Origin: CAYZWU01 sp964482235
GTDB taxonomy: Bacteria; Planctomycetota; B15-G4; CAYZWU01
Assembly (NCBI GenBank): GCA_964482235.1
Contig: CAYZWU010000080.1
Coordinates: 1-18,083 of the forward strand
Reading direction: 5' to 3'
Length of the DNA stretch: 18,083 bases
The notes below the pieces were generated by a model. The model searched no databases and was not told the DNA's origin. It saw nothing but the letters and a program-made list of their open reading frames with translations. Shown here in pieces: positions 6,787 through 14,451 of this stretch (position 1 is its first letter; each line of letters starts with the position of its first letter). Position numbers and translations under genes: made by a program.

Positions 6787-9044
6787 GCGACGTCTCCTCC
6801 GGACGAGGAGGAGGTCACTTTGTGCTTGCCTGTCGCATCAGGTTCCGGCGAGCCCCGCCTCCGGCGCTTCCGCACGGTCTTCATCTTTTCATCGGAGTAA
6901 TAGGATCCGTAGGGCGAGCTGGAGTAGTAGTAGCTGTACTTGTAATAGCCGTGGTAGCCGCTTCGCGGAAGGTCGGCGTTGTTGAGGATCACACCGAGGA
7001 TGTTGGCCTGGGCTCCTGCCAGCAGGTCGCGGGCCCGGATAGCCACTTCCCGCTCCGTGGAAAAGCTTCTCAGAACGAGTACGACACCCTGGACGACCTG
7101 TGAGAGGATCGCCGGATCAGTCGTGTTCACTGCGGGCGGTGTATCGTAGACGATGAAGTCGAACTTTTCGGAGATTGAGGCAACGAGCTCCTTCATGCGC
7201 AGGGAGCCCAGCAGCTCGGCAGGATTGGGAGGCGGCGGACCGCTCGGGAGGAAGCTGAGGTTGTCGAGGTGAGTGGAAACGACGGTCTCCTCGAAGATCT
7301 GATTCTCCCCTCTCGCGATGAGGTTCGAGAGTCCCGGCGAGGTCGGTGTGTCGAACACGGCGGCCAGACGGGGTTTTCTCAGGTCCGCGTCCACGAGCAG
7401 GACCTTCTTGCCCGTCTGTGCAAGCACCGCGGCGATGTTGAGGCTCACGAGGGTCTTGCCTTCCGAGGGCATGGGGCTCGTCACGAGAATGTTGCGAAGG
7501 TCCTTCCCCGCCTCGCTGAACATGAGAGAGGTCCTGATGGAGCGGAACGCCTCGGCAATGGCGGAGTGCGGCTTGTCCACAGCAGCGAAGTCGGGTTTCG
7601 GCTTCCCTTTCGTTCTCTTGCCCAGGCCGCTGGCCGGAGGAACATATCCCAGTGTCGGCAGCGCCAGGCTTTCCTCCACTTCCTCCTTGGTCTTGATCGT
7701 TGTGTCGAGGTACTCCACGAAGAAGCACAGCCCCACGCCGAGAATCAGCCCGATCAGGCATGCAAGTGCCAGGCTCATTGCCTTCTGGGGCCTGACCGGT
7801 TTCGGGGAGATCTTCTGGAAGATCACGAATATGTTGTCTTCCTTTTCCGTGTTCCCGCCGGCCAGGGAAATGTCGATCTCCTCGATCTTCTCGATCAGCT
7901 TCCTGTAGGTCCTCTTCGCTGTTTCGTATTCCTCCTTCAGGAGGTTGTACTCGCCGAGCTTTATGTTGAGCTTCTTGACCTTTTCCTCTTGCTCTTCCAG
8001 GGCGAGCTTCACCCCGTTCTCCTGCTCCTTGGCGCGCAGGTACTCGGATTCGGATGTGGAGAGAAAGCGCTGGACCTCCAATGCCAGCTGGTCCGTGATG
8101 CTCTGCAGCCTGTCCTCGGCCGTGAGTACTTCGGGATGATTCGCGAGGAAGCGGCGAGTCAGCTGGCTCACGTCCTGCGTGGCACGGACATACTCGATCT
8201 TCAGCTCGCGGATCGTGGCGCTGTCGTTGATCTCGGGCATGTCTTCCAGGGGACGATCGTTCGCCACGGCATCCTGGATGTTCTTGAAGCGGCTTTCCGC
8301 CTCGATACGCTGCTGTTCCATCGTTGTGAGAGCCGTGTTCAGATCCGAGAGCCGCTGAGACACGATATCCTGCGCCTTTTCCAGGGAGACCATGCTGTTT
8401 TCTTCGATGAAATTCTGCAGCACCGTGTGAGCGTCCTTGATTTCTTTCTGGAGCACCTGTGCCCTGGAGTTCAGGGCGTCCCGATCCACCTTGGTGACTC
8501 CGGACCGGCGATCTTCGTAGTCGGCGATATATTCCCACACATGGGAGTCGAGGATCTTGGCGGCTTTCTCCGGATCTTCCCACTCGAAGTTGACGTCCGC
8601 CAGGCGCGTGTTCGAGACGGGCGCCACGCTGAAATGATCCCTGAAAGCGTCCACGGGATCCTTGAGACCGGTGAACTCCTTCTTCTGTCCGATGTCGAAT
8701 TTCAGGAACGTCTTCTTCACGATCGAGGGAGAGAGGATGAGCTCGAACTGGGTTTCCATGAAGCTCTGCCTGGCTGACTCGCTGGCAAGCTGGCCGACCG
8801 ACGGATCGAAGACATCCCTGTACTCCATCAGGTTCAGGTTGTCGGGCTCGATCAGGAGGCGGCATGTGGCGCGGTAGACCGGAGTCTGCACGAGCACGTA
8901 TACCGCGGTCGAAACGACAACGAGCAGGAAGGTGCTGATCAGGATCCATTTCTTGGTAATGATCACCTTCCAGTAATCCTTGATGTGAGGGATCCGTCCC
9001 TCACTGTCGGGTCGAGCCGCGCTTGTCTGACCGGTACCGATCAT
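6783..9044 (-). CDS. wzc: Wzc-like polysaccharide copolymerase with fused BY-type tyrosine autokinase
   Basis: An inner-membrane chain-length determinant and tyrosine autokinase that partners the Wza-type channel. Numbering from the ATG at 9044 (753 residues): an N-terminal Wzz segment with a membrane helix near 33-52, a long periplasmic coiled coil (about 180-400), a PxxP-type junction (KPVRPQKA) and second helix near 423-443, then the kinase. Kinase motifs are Walker A SPMPSEGKT (523-531), Walker A' VLLVDADLRKPR (548-559) and Walker B FIVYDTPP (630-637). A tail between 697 and 716 holds ten tyrosines, the autophosphorylation cluster. An in-frame GTG at 9074 would add ten residues but has no ribosome site, while AAGGAA lies nine bases before the ATG, so I prefer the ATG. 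After the tyrosines come KTVRKRRRR and a Ser-rich end, an unusual extension. The gene lies between the Wza-like gene and its likely phosphatase. Confidence 0.95.
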   Translation of the reverse strand: MIGTGQTSAARPDSEGRIPHIKDYWKVIITKKWILISTFLLVVVSTAVYVLVQTPVYRATCRLLIEPDNLNLMEYRDVFDPSVGQLASESARQSFMETQFELILSPSIVKKTFLKFDIGQKKEFTGLKDPVDAFRDHFSVAPVSNTRLADVNFEWEDPEKAAKILDSHVWEYIADYEDRRSGVTKVDRDALNSRAQVLQKEIKDAHTVLQNFIEENSMVSLEKAQDIVSQRLSDLNTALTTMEQQRIEAESRFKNIQDAVANDRPLEDMPEINDSATIRELKIEYVRATQDVSQLTRRFLANHPEVLTAEDRLQSITDQLALEVQRFLSTSESEYLRAKEQENGVKLALEEQEEKVKKLNIKLGEYNLLKEEYETAKRTYRKLIEKIEEIDISLAGGNTEKEDNIFVIFQKISPKPVRPQKAMSLALACLIGLILGVGLCFFVEYLDTTIKTKEEVEESLALPTLGYVPPASGLGKRTKGKPKPDFAAVDKPHSAIAEAFRSIRTSLMFSEAGKDLRNILVTSPMPSEGKTLVSLNIAAVLAQTGKKVLLVDADLRKPRLAAVFDTPTSPGLSNLIARGENQIFEETVVSTHLDNLSFLPSGPPPPNPAELLGSLRMKELVASISEKFDFIVYDTPPAVNTTDPAILSQVVQGVVLVLRSFSTEREVAIRARDLLAGAQANILGVILNNADLPRSGYHGYYKYSYYYSSSPYGSYYSDEKMKTVRKRRRRGSPEPDATGKHKVTSSSSGGDVA

Positions 9045-9087
9045 TTCACCCGGTTCCTTTCCTTCTGGTAACACCTGAGGGCTGGTT

Positions 9088-10185
9088 TCATTCGTCGTTG
9101 TCCAGGCGATATGTGTAACCGATGTGGAAAACTCTTTTCACGAAATCGAGTACCTCGAGGGCCACGAATTTCGAGGTGGTCTGGCGAACGTCGATGATGT
9201 CGTCAGGGAGGAGGTAGAGGTTCGGCTTCTCGCCTCGCGAGATGGCCACCAGATCGAGCGGAATGACTTCCTCCCTGTTGTTGGAGATCCGCTTCAGGGC
9301 GCAGTGGGACGGTGACGCTTCCCGTTCGATCAGACCTTCCGACATGGCGATCGCTTGAAGAACCGTCATGGGGCGCTTCAGATAAAAGCCTCCCGGCTTG
9401 CGGACAAAGCCCACGACGTATACCTTCTTGGCCTCCGGAACATTCACCACGTCGCCGTGCTTGAGAACCACGTTGAGCTGGAGGTTTCCCTCTTCCATCA
9501 GCTCGATGAGGTCCACGGTGAGAACCTCGGGAACCGGGATTCCGTTGCGGCCGGCTTCGGGTACGCCGGCAACAACCGTGGCCTCGCCCTCCCTCTTTCG
9601 TGTGCGGATCACGTGCAACTCGAATCCCGCCTCTTCCGACAGACCGCCGGCCAGGGCCAAGGCGTCCAGGAGCGTGATCACATTTTGCTGGAGAGTGTAT
9701 TCGCCAGGCTCCTTGACCTTTCCAACAACCGCGATCCTCTTGCTCCGATACTCCTTGACGATGATGTTGACCCGAGGATTGATGATGATCTTATCCTCGA
9801 CGAGCTTGTTGATGATATCCTCTTCCAGCTCGCTGATCGTGAGACCGCCGGCCTCGATGGCCCGGATCACCGGCAGGGTGATCTGCCCGTTCTCCTCGAC
9901 GCGCACTTCCACGACCTTGTTTTCGTCGCGTTGGACCCATTCGTAGATATCCACTTCGAGCAGATCGCCGGGACCGATCAGGTAGTTGTTGCCCTGTTCC
10001 GCGAGAAGTCTGAGGGAATTCCTGGCCATGATCCGGTCGATTTCAGCGGAGGGGGACTTTCTGAACGACATGGCGGCTTTGTTCACGGTCTGGGAATCGC
10101 TGGTCGAACATCCGCTAAGAATTGGAAGAAGAGAGCAGTAAATCAGAAAAACCGCGATCCTTGCGAGTCTGCTGGATTGTTTCAT
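9088..10185 (-). CDS. wza: Wza-like polysaccharide export lipoprotein (outer-membrane channel)
   Basis: A 365-residue exporter that should form the periplasmic and outer-membrane conduit for the polysaccharide. The N-terminus is a lipoprotein signal: basic start, hydrophobic stretch and lipobox LSGC with C26 as the lipidated residue. The Poly_export domain covers about 66-145 (YLIGPGDLLEVDIYEW, GQITLPVI, NPRVNIIVKEYRSKRIAVVG). Two SLBB-like units follow, starting near 150 (VVGKVKEPGEYTL) and near 255 (VYVVGFVRKPGGFYLKRPMT). The length suits the family. It starts at ATG with AGGGA five bases before, and is the first gene of the EPS operon. The kinase gene follows after only about 43 bases. Some relatives end in an amphipathic helix; here VALEVLDFVKRVFHIGYTY (341-359) could serve that purpose. 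Confidence 0.94.
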   Translation of the reverse strand: MKQSSRLARIAVFLIYCSLLPILSGCSTSDSQTVNKAAMSFRKSPSAEIDRIMARNSLRLLAEQGNNYLIGPGDLLEVDIYEWVQRDENKVVEVRVEENGQITLPVIRAIEAGGLTISELEEDIINKLVEDKIIINPRVNIIVKEYRSKRIAVVGKVKEPGEYTLQQNVITLLDALALAGGLSEEAGFELHVIRTRKREGEATVVAGVPEAGRNGIPVPEVLTVDLIELMEEGNLQLNVVLKHGDVVNVPEAKKVYVVGFVRKPGGFYLKRPMTVLQAIAMSEGLIEREASPSHCALKRISNNREEVIPLDLVAISRGEKPNLYLLPDDIIDVRQTTSKFVALEVLDFVKRVFHIGYTYRLDNDE

Positions 10186-10577
10186 TTATCCCTGACCCAA
10201 AATAGAACCACTCATACCGGAAACCGCTCCGGATGCAGGATTTCCGGCTCTAAACCGCCACAGATCCCGGGCAACCATATGCCTGAGAAGGATTATGATA
10301 ACCAAGGATAGCTTTTTTTCGATCGTATTTGCAACATTCGAGCAAGATCATTAAGGAAGATATTGTGTAGCGCTGCATGAGAGGTGCTACATCTTCAAAT
10401 AATTGCTCTGGATCCCCCCGGTGGGCTCAATCCTCCGGAAGGCATCGCCCCGTTCAACGCGCCTTTCCCTGGTACAGACCCACCATTACAATCAGATGTG
10501 TGCTTTCGGAAAAACGGAGAGATCCTATCACCTGGGGCTTTCGGTTATCCCGTAGCTGGGTGCCTGCTCAGGGATAC
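10186..10577 (-). other. Non-coding leader/promoter region of the EPS operon
   Basis: About 390 bases without a convincing gene, between the terminator of the upstream gene and the export lipoprotein gene. Because that terminator should block read-through, the EPS promoter must lie here. The stretch 10290-10400 is AT-rich and promoter-like. The part 10400-10577 is GC-rich and contains imperfect inverted repeats, such as GGAAGGC/GCCTTTCC around 10437-10470 and ATCCC/GGGAT around 10547-10575, so it could be structured. I compared it from memory with c-di-GMP, TPP and cobalamin riboswitch cores and saw no match. Short reading frames here have no ribosome sites or recognisable protein. Confidence 0.5.
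10305..10334 (-). promoter_or_regulatory. Candidate sigma-70-type promoter for the EPS operon
   Basis: On the minus strand, TTGCAA is followed after 18 bases by TATCCT. Each hexamer matches the consensus at four of six positions. Transcription would start near 10298, leaving about 110 bases of leader before the ATG at 10185. Support is positional as well: it sits downstream of the preceding terminator in the AT-rich part of the gap. It is weak and unproven. Confidence 0.28.
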
Positions 10578-10620
10578 AAAAAAAAACCACTCCTGACGCA
10601 TCCTGCATCAGAAGTGGTTT
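10578..10620 (-). terminator. Intrinsic terminator of the small secreted-protein gene
   Basis: Read on the minus strand, AAACCACTTCTGA (10620-10608) pairs with TCAGGAGTGGTTT (10596-10584) through 13 positions, one of them a G-U wobble. An inner GCA/TGC pairing closes a three-base loop. The stem is followed immediately by a run of T (minus strand) to 10578. It begins about 40 bases after the stop codon at 10659, so it ends that transcript and shields the EPS promoter from read-through. Confidence 0.9.
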
Positions 10621-10658
10621 GATCGTATTTTTGCGTATGTGGCTATTGCCTCTATCGA

Positions 10659-11186
10659 TCAGGGACTGACCGTACCGTGGTCTCCGCTTTCGTTGTGATG
10701 GACGATAGCGGGAACACCGACGATCACACCGATGCCGCCGATGGTGAGGACTGTCCATTCCAGCGTGGTGAGAGCCGTTGCATCGACAATCCCGGGCGGA
10801 GCAATTTTCACGCTGCCCGGCATCACGATCCGCAGGGACGAAATCTTGGCGGTCGGGGTGACTTCGAGAGCCGTGGTTTTTGTTTCCTCCACGTAGAGAG
10901 TGAAGTTGCCCTCTTTCAGCCCTTTCAGCGTGTATTTTCCGTTCTTGTCAGTGACTGTTTTTGCGACCACATTGCCCTCTGCGTCGGTCACGGTCACCTG
11001 GACCTGAGAGAGGGGCTTCCCTTTGGAGTTGGTCAAAACTCCCTTCAGATCCCCCGGTTTCACTTTCTGGGAGGCAAGTCCTTTTGCCGGTGTCTCCCCT
11101 TCCTGGGCGACGATATGCCCTGGAACCACGAATAACGAGATGGCCAGCAGTGCAGTAACAAGAAGGAGCGAATGCAGTTTGCCCAT
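10659..11186 (-). CDS. Small secreted protein with carboxypeptidase-regulatory-like (Cna-B-like) beta domain and C-terminal hydrophobic segment
   Basis: A 175-residue exported protein of unknown job. The start is the ATG at 11186 (MGKLHSLLLVTALLAISLFV), chosen because GAGAGG lies upstream at good spacing and a signal peptide follows at once; an upstream in-frame ATG at 11270 would put 28 odd residues in front. Residues 1-28 look like a signal peptide (GHIVAQ). Residues about 44-122 fit a CarboxypepD_reg-like beta sandwich (LKGVLTNSKGKPLSQVQVTV, DKNGKYTLKGLKEGNFTLYV). Residues about 141-163 (EWTVLTIGGIGVIVGVPAIV) are hydrophobic and may anchor the C-terminus, leaving a short His/Glu/Asp tail. 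It has its own promoter candidate and terminator. The location beside the EPS operon suggests a cell-surface role, but that is inference. Confidence 0.8.
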   Translation of the reverse strand: MGKLHSLLLVTALLAISLFVVPGHIVAQEGETPAKGLASQKVKPGDLKGVLTNSKGKPLSQVQVTVTDAEGNVVAKTVTDKNGKYTLKGLKEGNFTLYVEETKTTALEVTPTAKISSLRIVMPGSVKIAPPGIVDATALTTLEWTVLTIGGIGVIVGVPAIVHHNESGDHGTVSP

Positions 11187-11236
11187 GATAATACCTCTCC
11201 CGCTAACTATAAGGAAATCTCCGCCATGTGGGATGA

Positions 11237-11264
11237 AATGTATCAGATGCCATTCACTTGTCCA
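11237..11264 (-). promoter_or_regulatory. Candidate promoter of the small secreted-protein gene
   Basis: On the minus strand, TGGACA (five of six to the -35 consensus) is followed after 16 bases by TACATT, preceded by TGA, which gives an extended -10 (TGATACATT). A start near 11230 would leave a leader of about 44 bases containing the GAGAGG ribosome site before the ATG at 11186. Confidence 0.5.
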
Positions 11265-11611
11265 GATCAAAAATCAGGAAAATCGAGGAAGCGAAACATT
11301 TGTTTTTACTGTTCTGCAAACGATATAGGCAGATACTCTTCGTCACGGAGCGAGCCGTTACTTTACTGTCGGTTCGATCGATTGCCGGTAAATATTAAAC
11401 AAAGAGCATGAGAGATAGGCGCCGCTCCCACCTTCGCCCCTTTCCCCGAGATGGTCCAGGCTCGGAAAAAGTGTGAGACCTTTTTTTATCGGTAAATAAA
11501 TTTCAAAAGAGGAAAGTAGTTTATCTTTTTCTGAGATATTCTGCTTTGCTCCCTGTTGAACCGGATCAGGAGAACGCTGCGGCCGGCCTGGCCGGGACGG
11601 TCGTTTAGAAT

Positions 11612-11641
11612 TTGAAGAGAGTTCTCCCGATCTGCTATATT
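11612..11641 (+). promoter_or_regulatory. Candidate promoter of the plus-strand operon (dehydrogenase onward)
   Basis: TTGAAG and TATATT are separated by 18 bases, and TATATT is preceded by TGC, forming an extended -10 element (TGCTATATT). Each hexamer is close to consensus. Transcription would begin near 11648, leaving about 138 bases of leader that include a 14-base palindrome, a good place for control by a regulator. Confidence 0.5.
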
Positions 11642-11672
11642 ACCGGTCTTTACTTATCAGTCCGTTGACATG

Positions 11673-11686
11673 GCTGCCGCGGCAGC
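11673..11686. repeat. Perfect 14-base palindrome GCTGCCGCGGCAGC, possible operator
   Basis: A perfect dyad three bases after a consensus TTGACA (11665-11670). It lies about 25 bases downstream of the predicted start of the plus-strand transcript and 100 bases before the dehydrogenase ATG. It could bind a dimeric repressor or form a leader hairpin. No matching regulator gene is in the window. Confidence 0.35.
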
Positions 11687-11785
11687 TCGGTGTTCACTGA
11701 TCATCGCAACTGGGCCGGTTGCAGATGCATTTTGTCCGGACCGGCGCGAGAAGCGGCGTTACCCGGTGGAGAAGGAGGTTGCTGA

Positions 11786-13141
11786 ATGAACCTGACGGAG
11801 AGACTCGAAAACGTAGCGATTATCGGCGCTGCGGGCAAGATGGGAAGCGGCATCGCGCTGCTCCTCATCAATGAAATGGCACGTCTGAAGCTCAGCCCCG
11901 ACGGCAGGGGCAAGACCTATCGTCTAAGCCTGGTCGACAGGGATCATTCCGTGCTCGAAGGGCTACTCGGTTATCTCCGCGCCCAGCTTGTCAAGCTGGC
12001 GGAGAAGAAGACGGCCCTTCTTCGCGGGATCTACGCGGATCGCGACGACTTGGTGGAAAACCGGGACGTGATCCAGGCTTTCGTGGCCGATGCCCTTTCC
12101 GTGGTGCGTCCCTCGGACGACCTGAACGCCGCGACCGGCGCCACCCTGGTCTTCGAAGCCGTCAACGAAAACGAGGAATTGAAGATCAAGCTCCTTTCCC
12201 AGGTCAAGGAGAAGGTCCATCAGGATGCCTGGTTCCTGACCAACACGTCGTCCATCCCCATCTCCTCCCTGTCGGAAAAGCTCGGCCTTTCGGGCCGAAT
12301 CGCAGGCTACCACTTCTACAATCCGCCGGCAGTGCAGAAGCTCCTCGAGTTCATCACCGGCGACGACACCCTGCCCGAGCTCAAGGAGGGCGGCACGGAG
12401 CTGGCCAAGCGCCTCGGCAAGAAGGTGATCCCCTCGAACGACATCGCCGGCTTCATCGGAAACGGCCATTTCATCCGTGACGGCCTGCACGCGATCCAGG
12501 TCGCCGAACGGCTTCGCGACGAGGCCGCCGGAAGCCTCGACGGGGCCGGCGCGCTCTACAAGGTCAACCGGGTAAGCCAGGACTGGCTGGTCCGGCCGAT
12601 GGGAATCTTCCAGCTCATCGATTACGTGGGTGTGGATGTTTTCCAGTGCATCATCAGCGTGATGGACCGCTACCTGGAGGGTGAGAGCCTGAAAAGCGGG
12701 TTCATCGACAGTCTTGCCGCCAAGGGCGTCCTCGGCGGCCAGAATCACGACGGTTCGCAGAAGGACGGGATCCTCAAGTACGCCAAGGGGCGGCCCGTTG
12801 CCGTTTATGATATCGACAAGGGAGACTACACCGATCTCGATCCCGAGGGGTGGTCCGGGAAATGCGACAAGGAGCTGGGTGAGCTGCCCGGCGGGTTCCG
12901 TCCGTGGAAGGCGCTCCTCATGGCCAAGGACCGGGCCGATGCCCTGGCCGGCCACTTCAAGGCCCTTGCGGCGGGCTCGACCGAAGGGGCTCGCCTGGCC
13001 ATCGAATACCTCGGGAGGTCGAAGGCGATCGGCGAGACTCTCGTGGCCGACGGGGTGGCTCTCTCTCCCGATGACGTGAACGGTGTTCTCACCAACGGTT
13101 TCTTCCACCTCTATGGACCGATCAACGATTATGCAAATTAA
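11786..13141 (+). CDS. 3-hydroxyacyl-CoA dehydrogenase, NAD-binding family
   Basis: A 451-residue cytoplasmic dehydrogenase expected to interconvert 3-hydroxyacyl-CoA and 3-ketoacyl-CoA with NAD. The Rossmann loop is GAAGKMGSG (14-22). The catalytic residues lie at a constant offset of 18 from the human short-chain enzyme as I recall it: S155 (NTSS), H176 (GYHFYNPP), E188 (LLEF) and N226 (GFIGNG). The C-terminal 3HCDH-like part includes RPMGIFQLIDYVGVDV (270-285). It is longer than the usual ~300-residue single-domain enzyme; residues about 310-451 form an extra Gly/Asp-rich portion I cannot assign. GAAGGAGG lies seven bases before the ATG. The thiolase gene follows after 27 bases, so the pair likely carries out the last two steps of a beta-oxidation-like spiral or the reverse. 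No hydratase or acyl-CoA dehydrogenase is in the window. Confidence 0.9.
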   Translation: MNLTERLENVAIIGAAGKMGSGIALLLINEMARLKLSPDGRGKTYRLSLVDRDHSVLEGLLGYLRAQLVKLAEKKTALLRGIYADRDDLVENRDVIQAFVADALSVVRPSDDLNAATGATLVFEAVNENEELKIKLLSQVKEKVHQDAWFLTNTSSIPISSLSEKLGLSGRIAGYHFYNPPAVQKLLEFITGDDTLPELKEGGTELAKRLGKKVIPSNDIAGFIGNGHFIRDGLHAIQVAERLRDEAAGSLDGAGALYKVNRVSQDWLVRPMGIFQLIDYVGVDVFQCIISVMDRYLEGESLKSGFIDSLAAKGVLGGQNHDGSQKDGILKYAKGRPVAVYDIDKGDYTDLDPEGWSGKCDKELGELPGGFRPWKALLMAKDRADALAGHFKALAAGSTEGARLAIEYLGRSKAIGETLVADGVALSPDDVNGVLTNGFFHLYGPINDYAN

Positions 13142-13168
13142 CCGGCCGAGTCCGGAAGGAGAATATTG

Positions 13169-14416
13169 ATGAAGAGTCTGCGCAAGAAGGTCTATGCCTG
13201 TGCTCCTTTTCACACGCTGTTCCTGGGCCCCGGCCGGAAGGAGTTCCATCCCAAGAAACCGCGGCCCGGCATCGAGCACTACATCGACGAGGCGGGCAAG
13301 GGCTGCCTGGCCCAGGTGAAGAACCCAGGTGCCCTCGACGAGGCGGTGATCGGCAACTTCATGGCCTCCCGGTTCAACCGGCAGGGCCACCTGGCCGCCT
13401 TCATGCCCTCGGTGCACGAGACCTTGATGTACAAACCCTGCTCTCGCGTCGAGTGTGCCTGCGCTTCGGGCGGCGTGGCCGTGGCCACGGGAGTGAAAAG
13501 CGTTCTGGCCGAGACGGCCGACGCGGTCCTGGTGATGGGTGTCGAGGTCCAGAACACCGTCAAGGCGATCTACGGGGCCGACATCCTCGCCGGAGCCGGC
13601 CACTACAGCCGCCAGAGGAAGACCGGGCATGCCTACTTCTTCCCGAATCTCTTCTCCGACCGTGCCGGCGCCTGCTATGCGGCAGGCGACAGGGATACGA
13701 TCCGGCGCGGCATGGCCGAGTGGTATGCCCTCGCCGTTGAGAATGCCAGGCGCAATCCCAATGCCCAGGAGTTCCACAACGGCGATCCCGATCTCCGCAG
13801 CACCGGATTGATGGAACCCAATCCCAAGGCGTTTCTCGAGCACATCAATGTCTTCGACTGCTCCAAGGTGACGGACGGCGCGTCCGCCGTGATCATCGCC
13901 TCCGAAGAGGGACTGGCCAAGCTGGGGGTCGACAAGGAGAAGGCAGCCGAATTCGTGGGTCTCGCCCACGCCGAGAACGACATCACGAAGGACCCGGACG
14001 ACCCCTGCCGTCTCGACACCACCGCGGCGGCTGCCGGCCGGGCCCTCGAGATGGCGGGCGCCGCGCCGGGCGAGCTCGGTCTGCTCGAGGTGCACGACTG
14101 CTTCACCATTTCCGGCATGCTCTCGCTCGAGGCTGTGGGGCTGGCGGACCGCGGCAAGGCGGCCGGCTATCTCCTGGACGGCAAGACCAGTTCCGACGGG
14201 GAGTGCCCGGTCAACATGACCGGCGGCCTGGTGGGATTCGGCCATCCGACCGGTGCGACCGGCGTGCGCCAGGTTGCGGACCTCGTCCAGCAGCTCACCG
14301 GCGAGGCGGGCGACTGCCAGGTCCGATTCTCCTCGGACAAGCCATACGGTATGTTCATCAACATGGGCGGCAACGACAAGACGGTCGTCTCCGCCGTCCT
14401 GCGCTTCGCCAGCTGA
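13169..14416 (+). CDS. SCP2-type thiolase (acetyl-CoA C-acyltransferase family)
   Basis: A 415-residue thiolase that should cleave or form 3-ketoacyl-CoA, using the product of the neighbouring dehydrogenase. The nucleophile is C98 in CACASGG. The HDCF block (H309-D310-C311-F312) is the hallmark of SCP2-type thiolases, where its Cys replaces the CxG cysteine of classical thiolases. H359 lies in NMTGGLVGFGHPTGATG (349-365). I chose the ATG at 13169 because AAGGAG sits seven bases before it; the TTG just upstream is unlikely. No fused SCP2 lipid-transfer domain is present. Acyl chain length and pathway direction cannot be read from the sequence. Confidence 0.9.
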   Translation: MKSLRKKVYACAPFHTLFLGPGRKEFHPKKPRPGIEHYIDEAGKGCLAQVKNPGALDEAVIGNFMASRFNRQGHLAAFMPSVHETLMYKPCSRVECACASGGVAVATGVKSVLAETADAVLVMGVEVQNTVKAIYGADILAGAGHYSRQRKTGHAYFFPNLFSDRAGACYAAGDRDTIRRGMAEWYALAVENARRNPNAQEFHNGDPDLRSTGLMEPNPKAFLEHINVFDCSKVTDGASAVIIASEEGLAKLGVDKEKAAEFVGLAHAENDITKDPDDPCRLDTTAAAAGRALEMAGAAPGELGLLEVHDCFTISGMLSLEAVGLADRGKAAGYLLDGKTSSDGECPVNMTGGLVGFGHPTGATGVRQVADLVQQLTGEAGDCQVRFSSDKPYGMFINMGGNDKTVVSAVLRFAS

Positions 14417-14427
14417 CAGCAGCCGCT

Positions 14428-14451
14428 GCTGAGCGCAATGCTGAGCGCAAT
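14428..14451 (+). repeat. Tandem 12-base repeat GCTGAGCGCAAT, two perfect copies
   Basis: Two head-to-tail copies in the 129-base gap between the thiolase stop and the DAHP synthase start. The gap also has a small hairpin GGACCG/CGGTCC near 14509-14526. An 18-codon frame (ATG at 14439) has no ribosome site and no aromatic codons, so it does not look like an attenuation peptide. Confidence 0.6.

Larger units (their letters stand above)
11187..11785. other. Divergent intergenic region, about 600 bases, no gene seen
   Basis: This stretch separates the minus-strand secreted-protein gene from the plus-strand operon. It is markedly AT-richer than its surroundings between about 11280 and 11540 and should hold the control sites for both directions. 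A minus-strand promoter candidate lies at 11237-11264 and a plus-strand one at 11612-11641. A 9-base direct repeat CGGTAAATA occurs at 11386 and 11490, which may be chance in AT-rich DNA. A GC-rich patch (GGCCGGCCTGGCCGG) lies near 11581. I saw no tRNA, riboswitch core or credible small gene. Confidence 0.6.

Noticed and set aside
7269..8777. 502-codon antisense frame across the Wzc-like gene
   Set aside because: It is antisense to a well-supported gene, has no ribosome site or recognisable domain, and is explained by GC-rich codon usage.
7117..8949. 610-codon frame on the same strand as the Wzc-like gene
   Set aside because: It overlaps the kinase gene in another frame and is Arg/Gly/Pro-rich with no family resemblance, while the kinase frame has clear Walker motifs.
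9355..10311. 318-codon plus-strand frame over the export lipoprotein
   Set aside because: It is antisense to the Wza-like gene and is low in hydrophobic or domain-like features.
10374..10389. Sigma-54 promoter (TAGCAC-N6-TGCA, minus strand)
   Set aside because: Spacing is right, but the nearly invariant GG of the -24 element reads AG, so I do not list it as a feature and mention it only as part of the leader observation.
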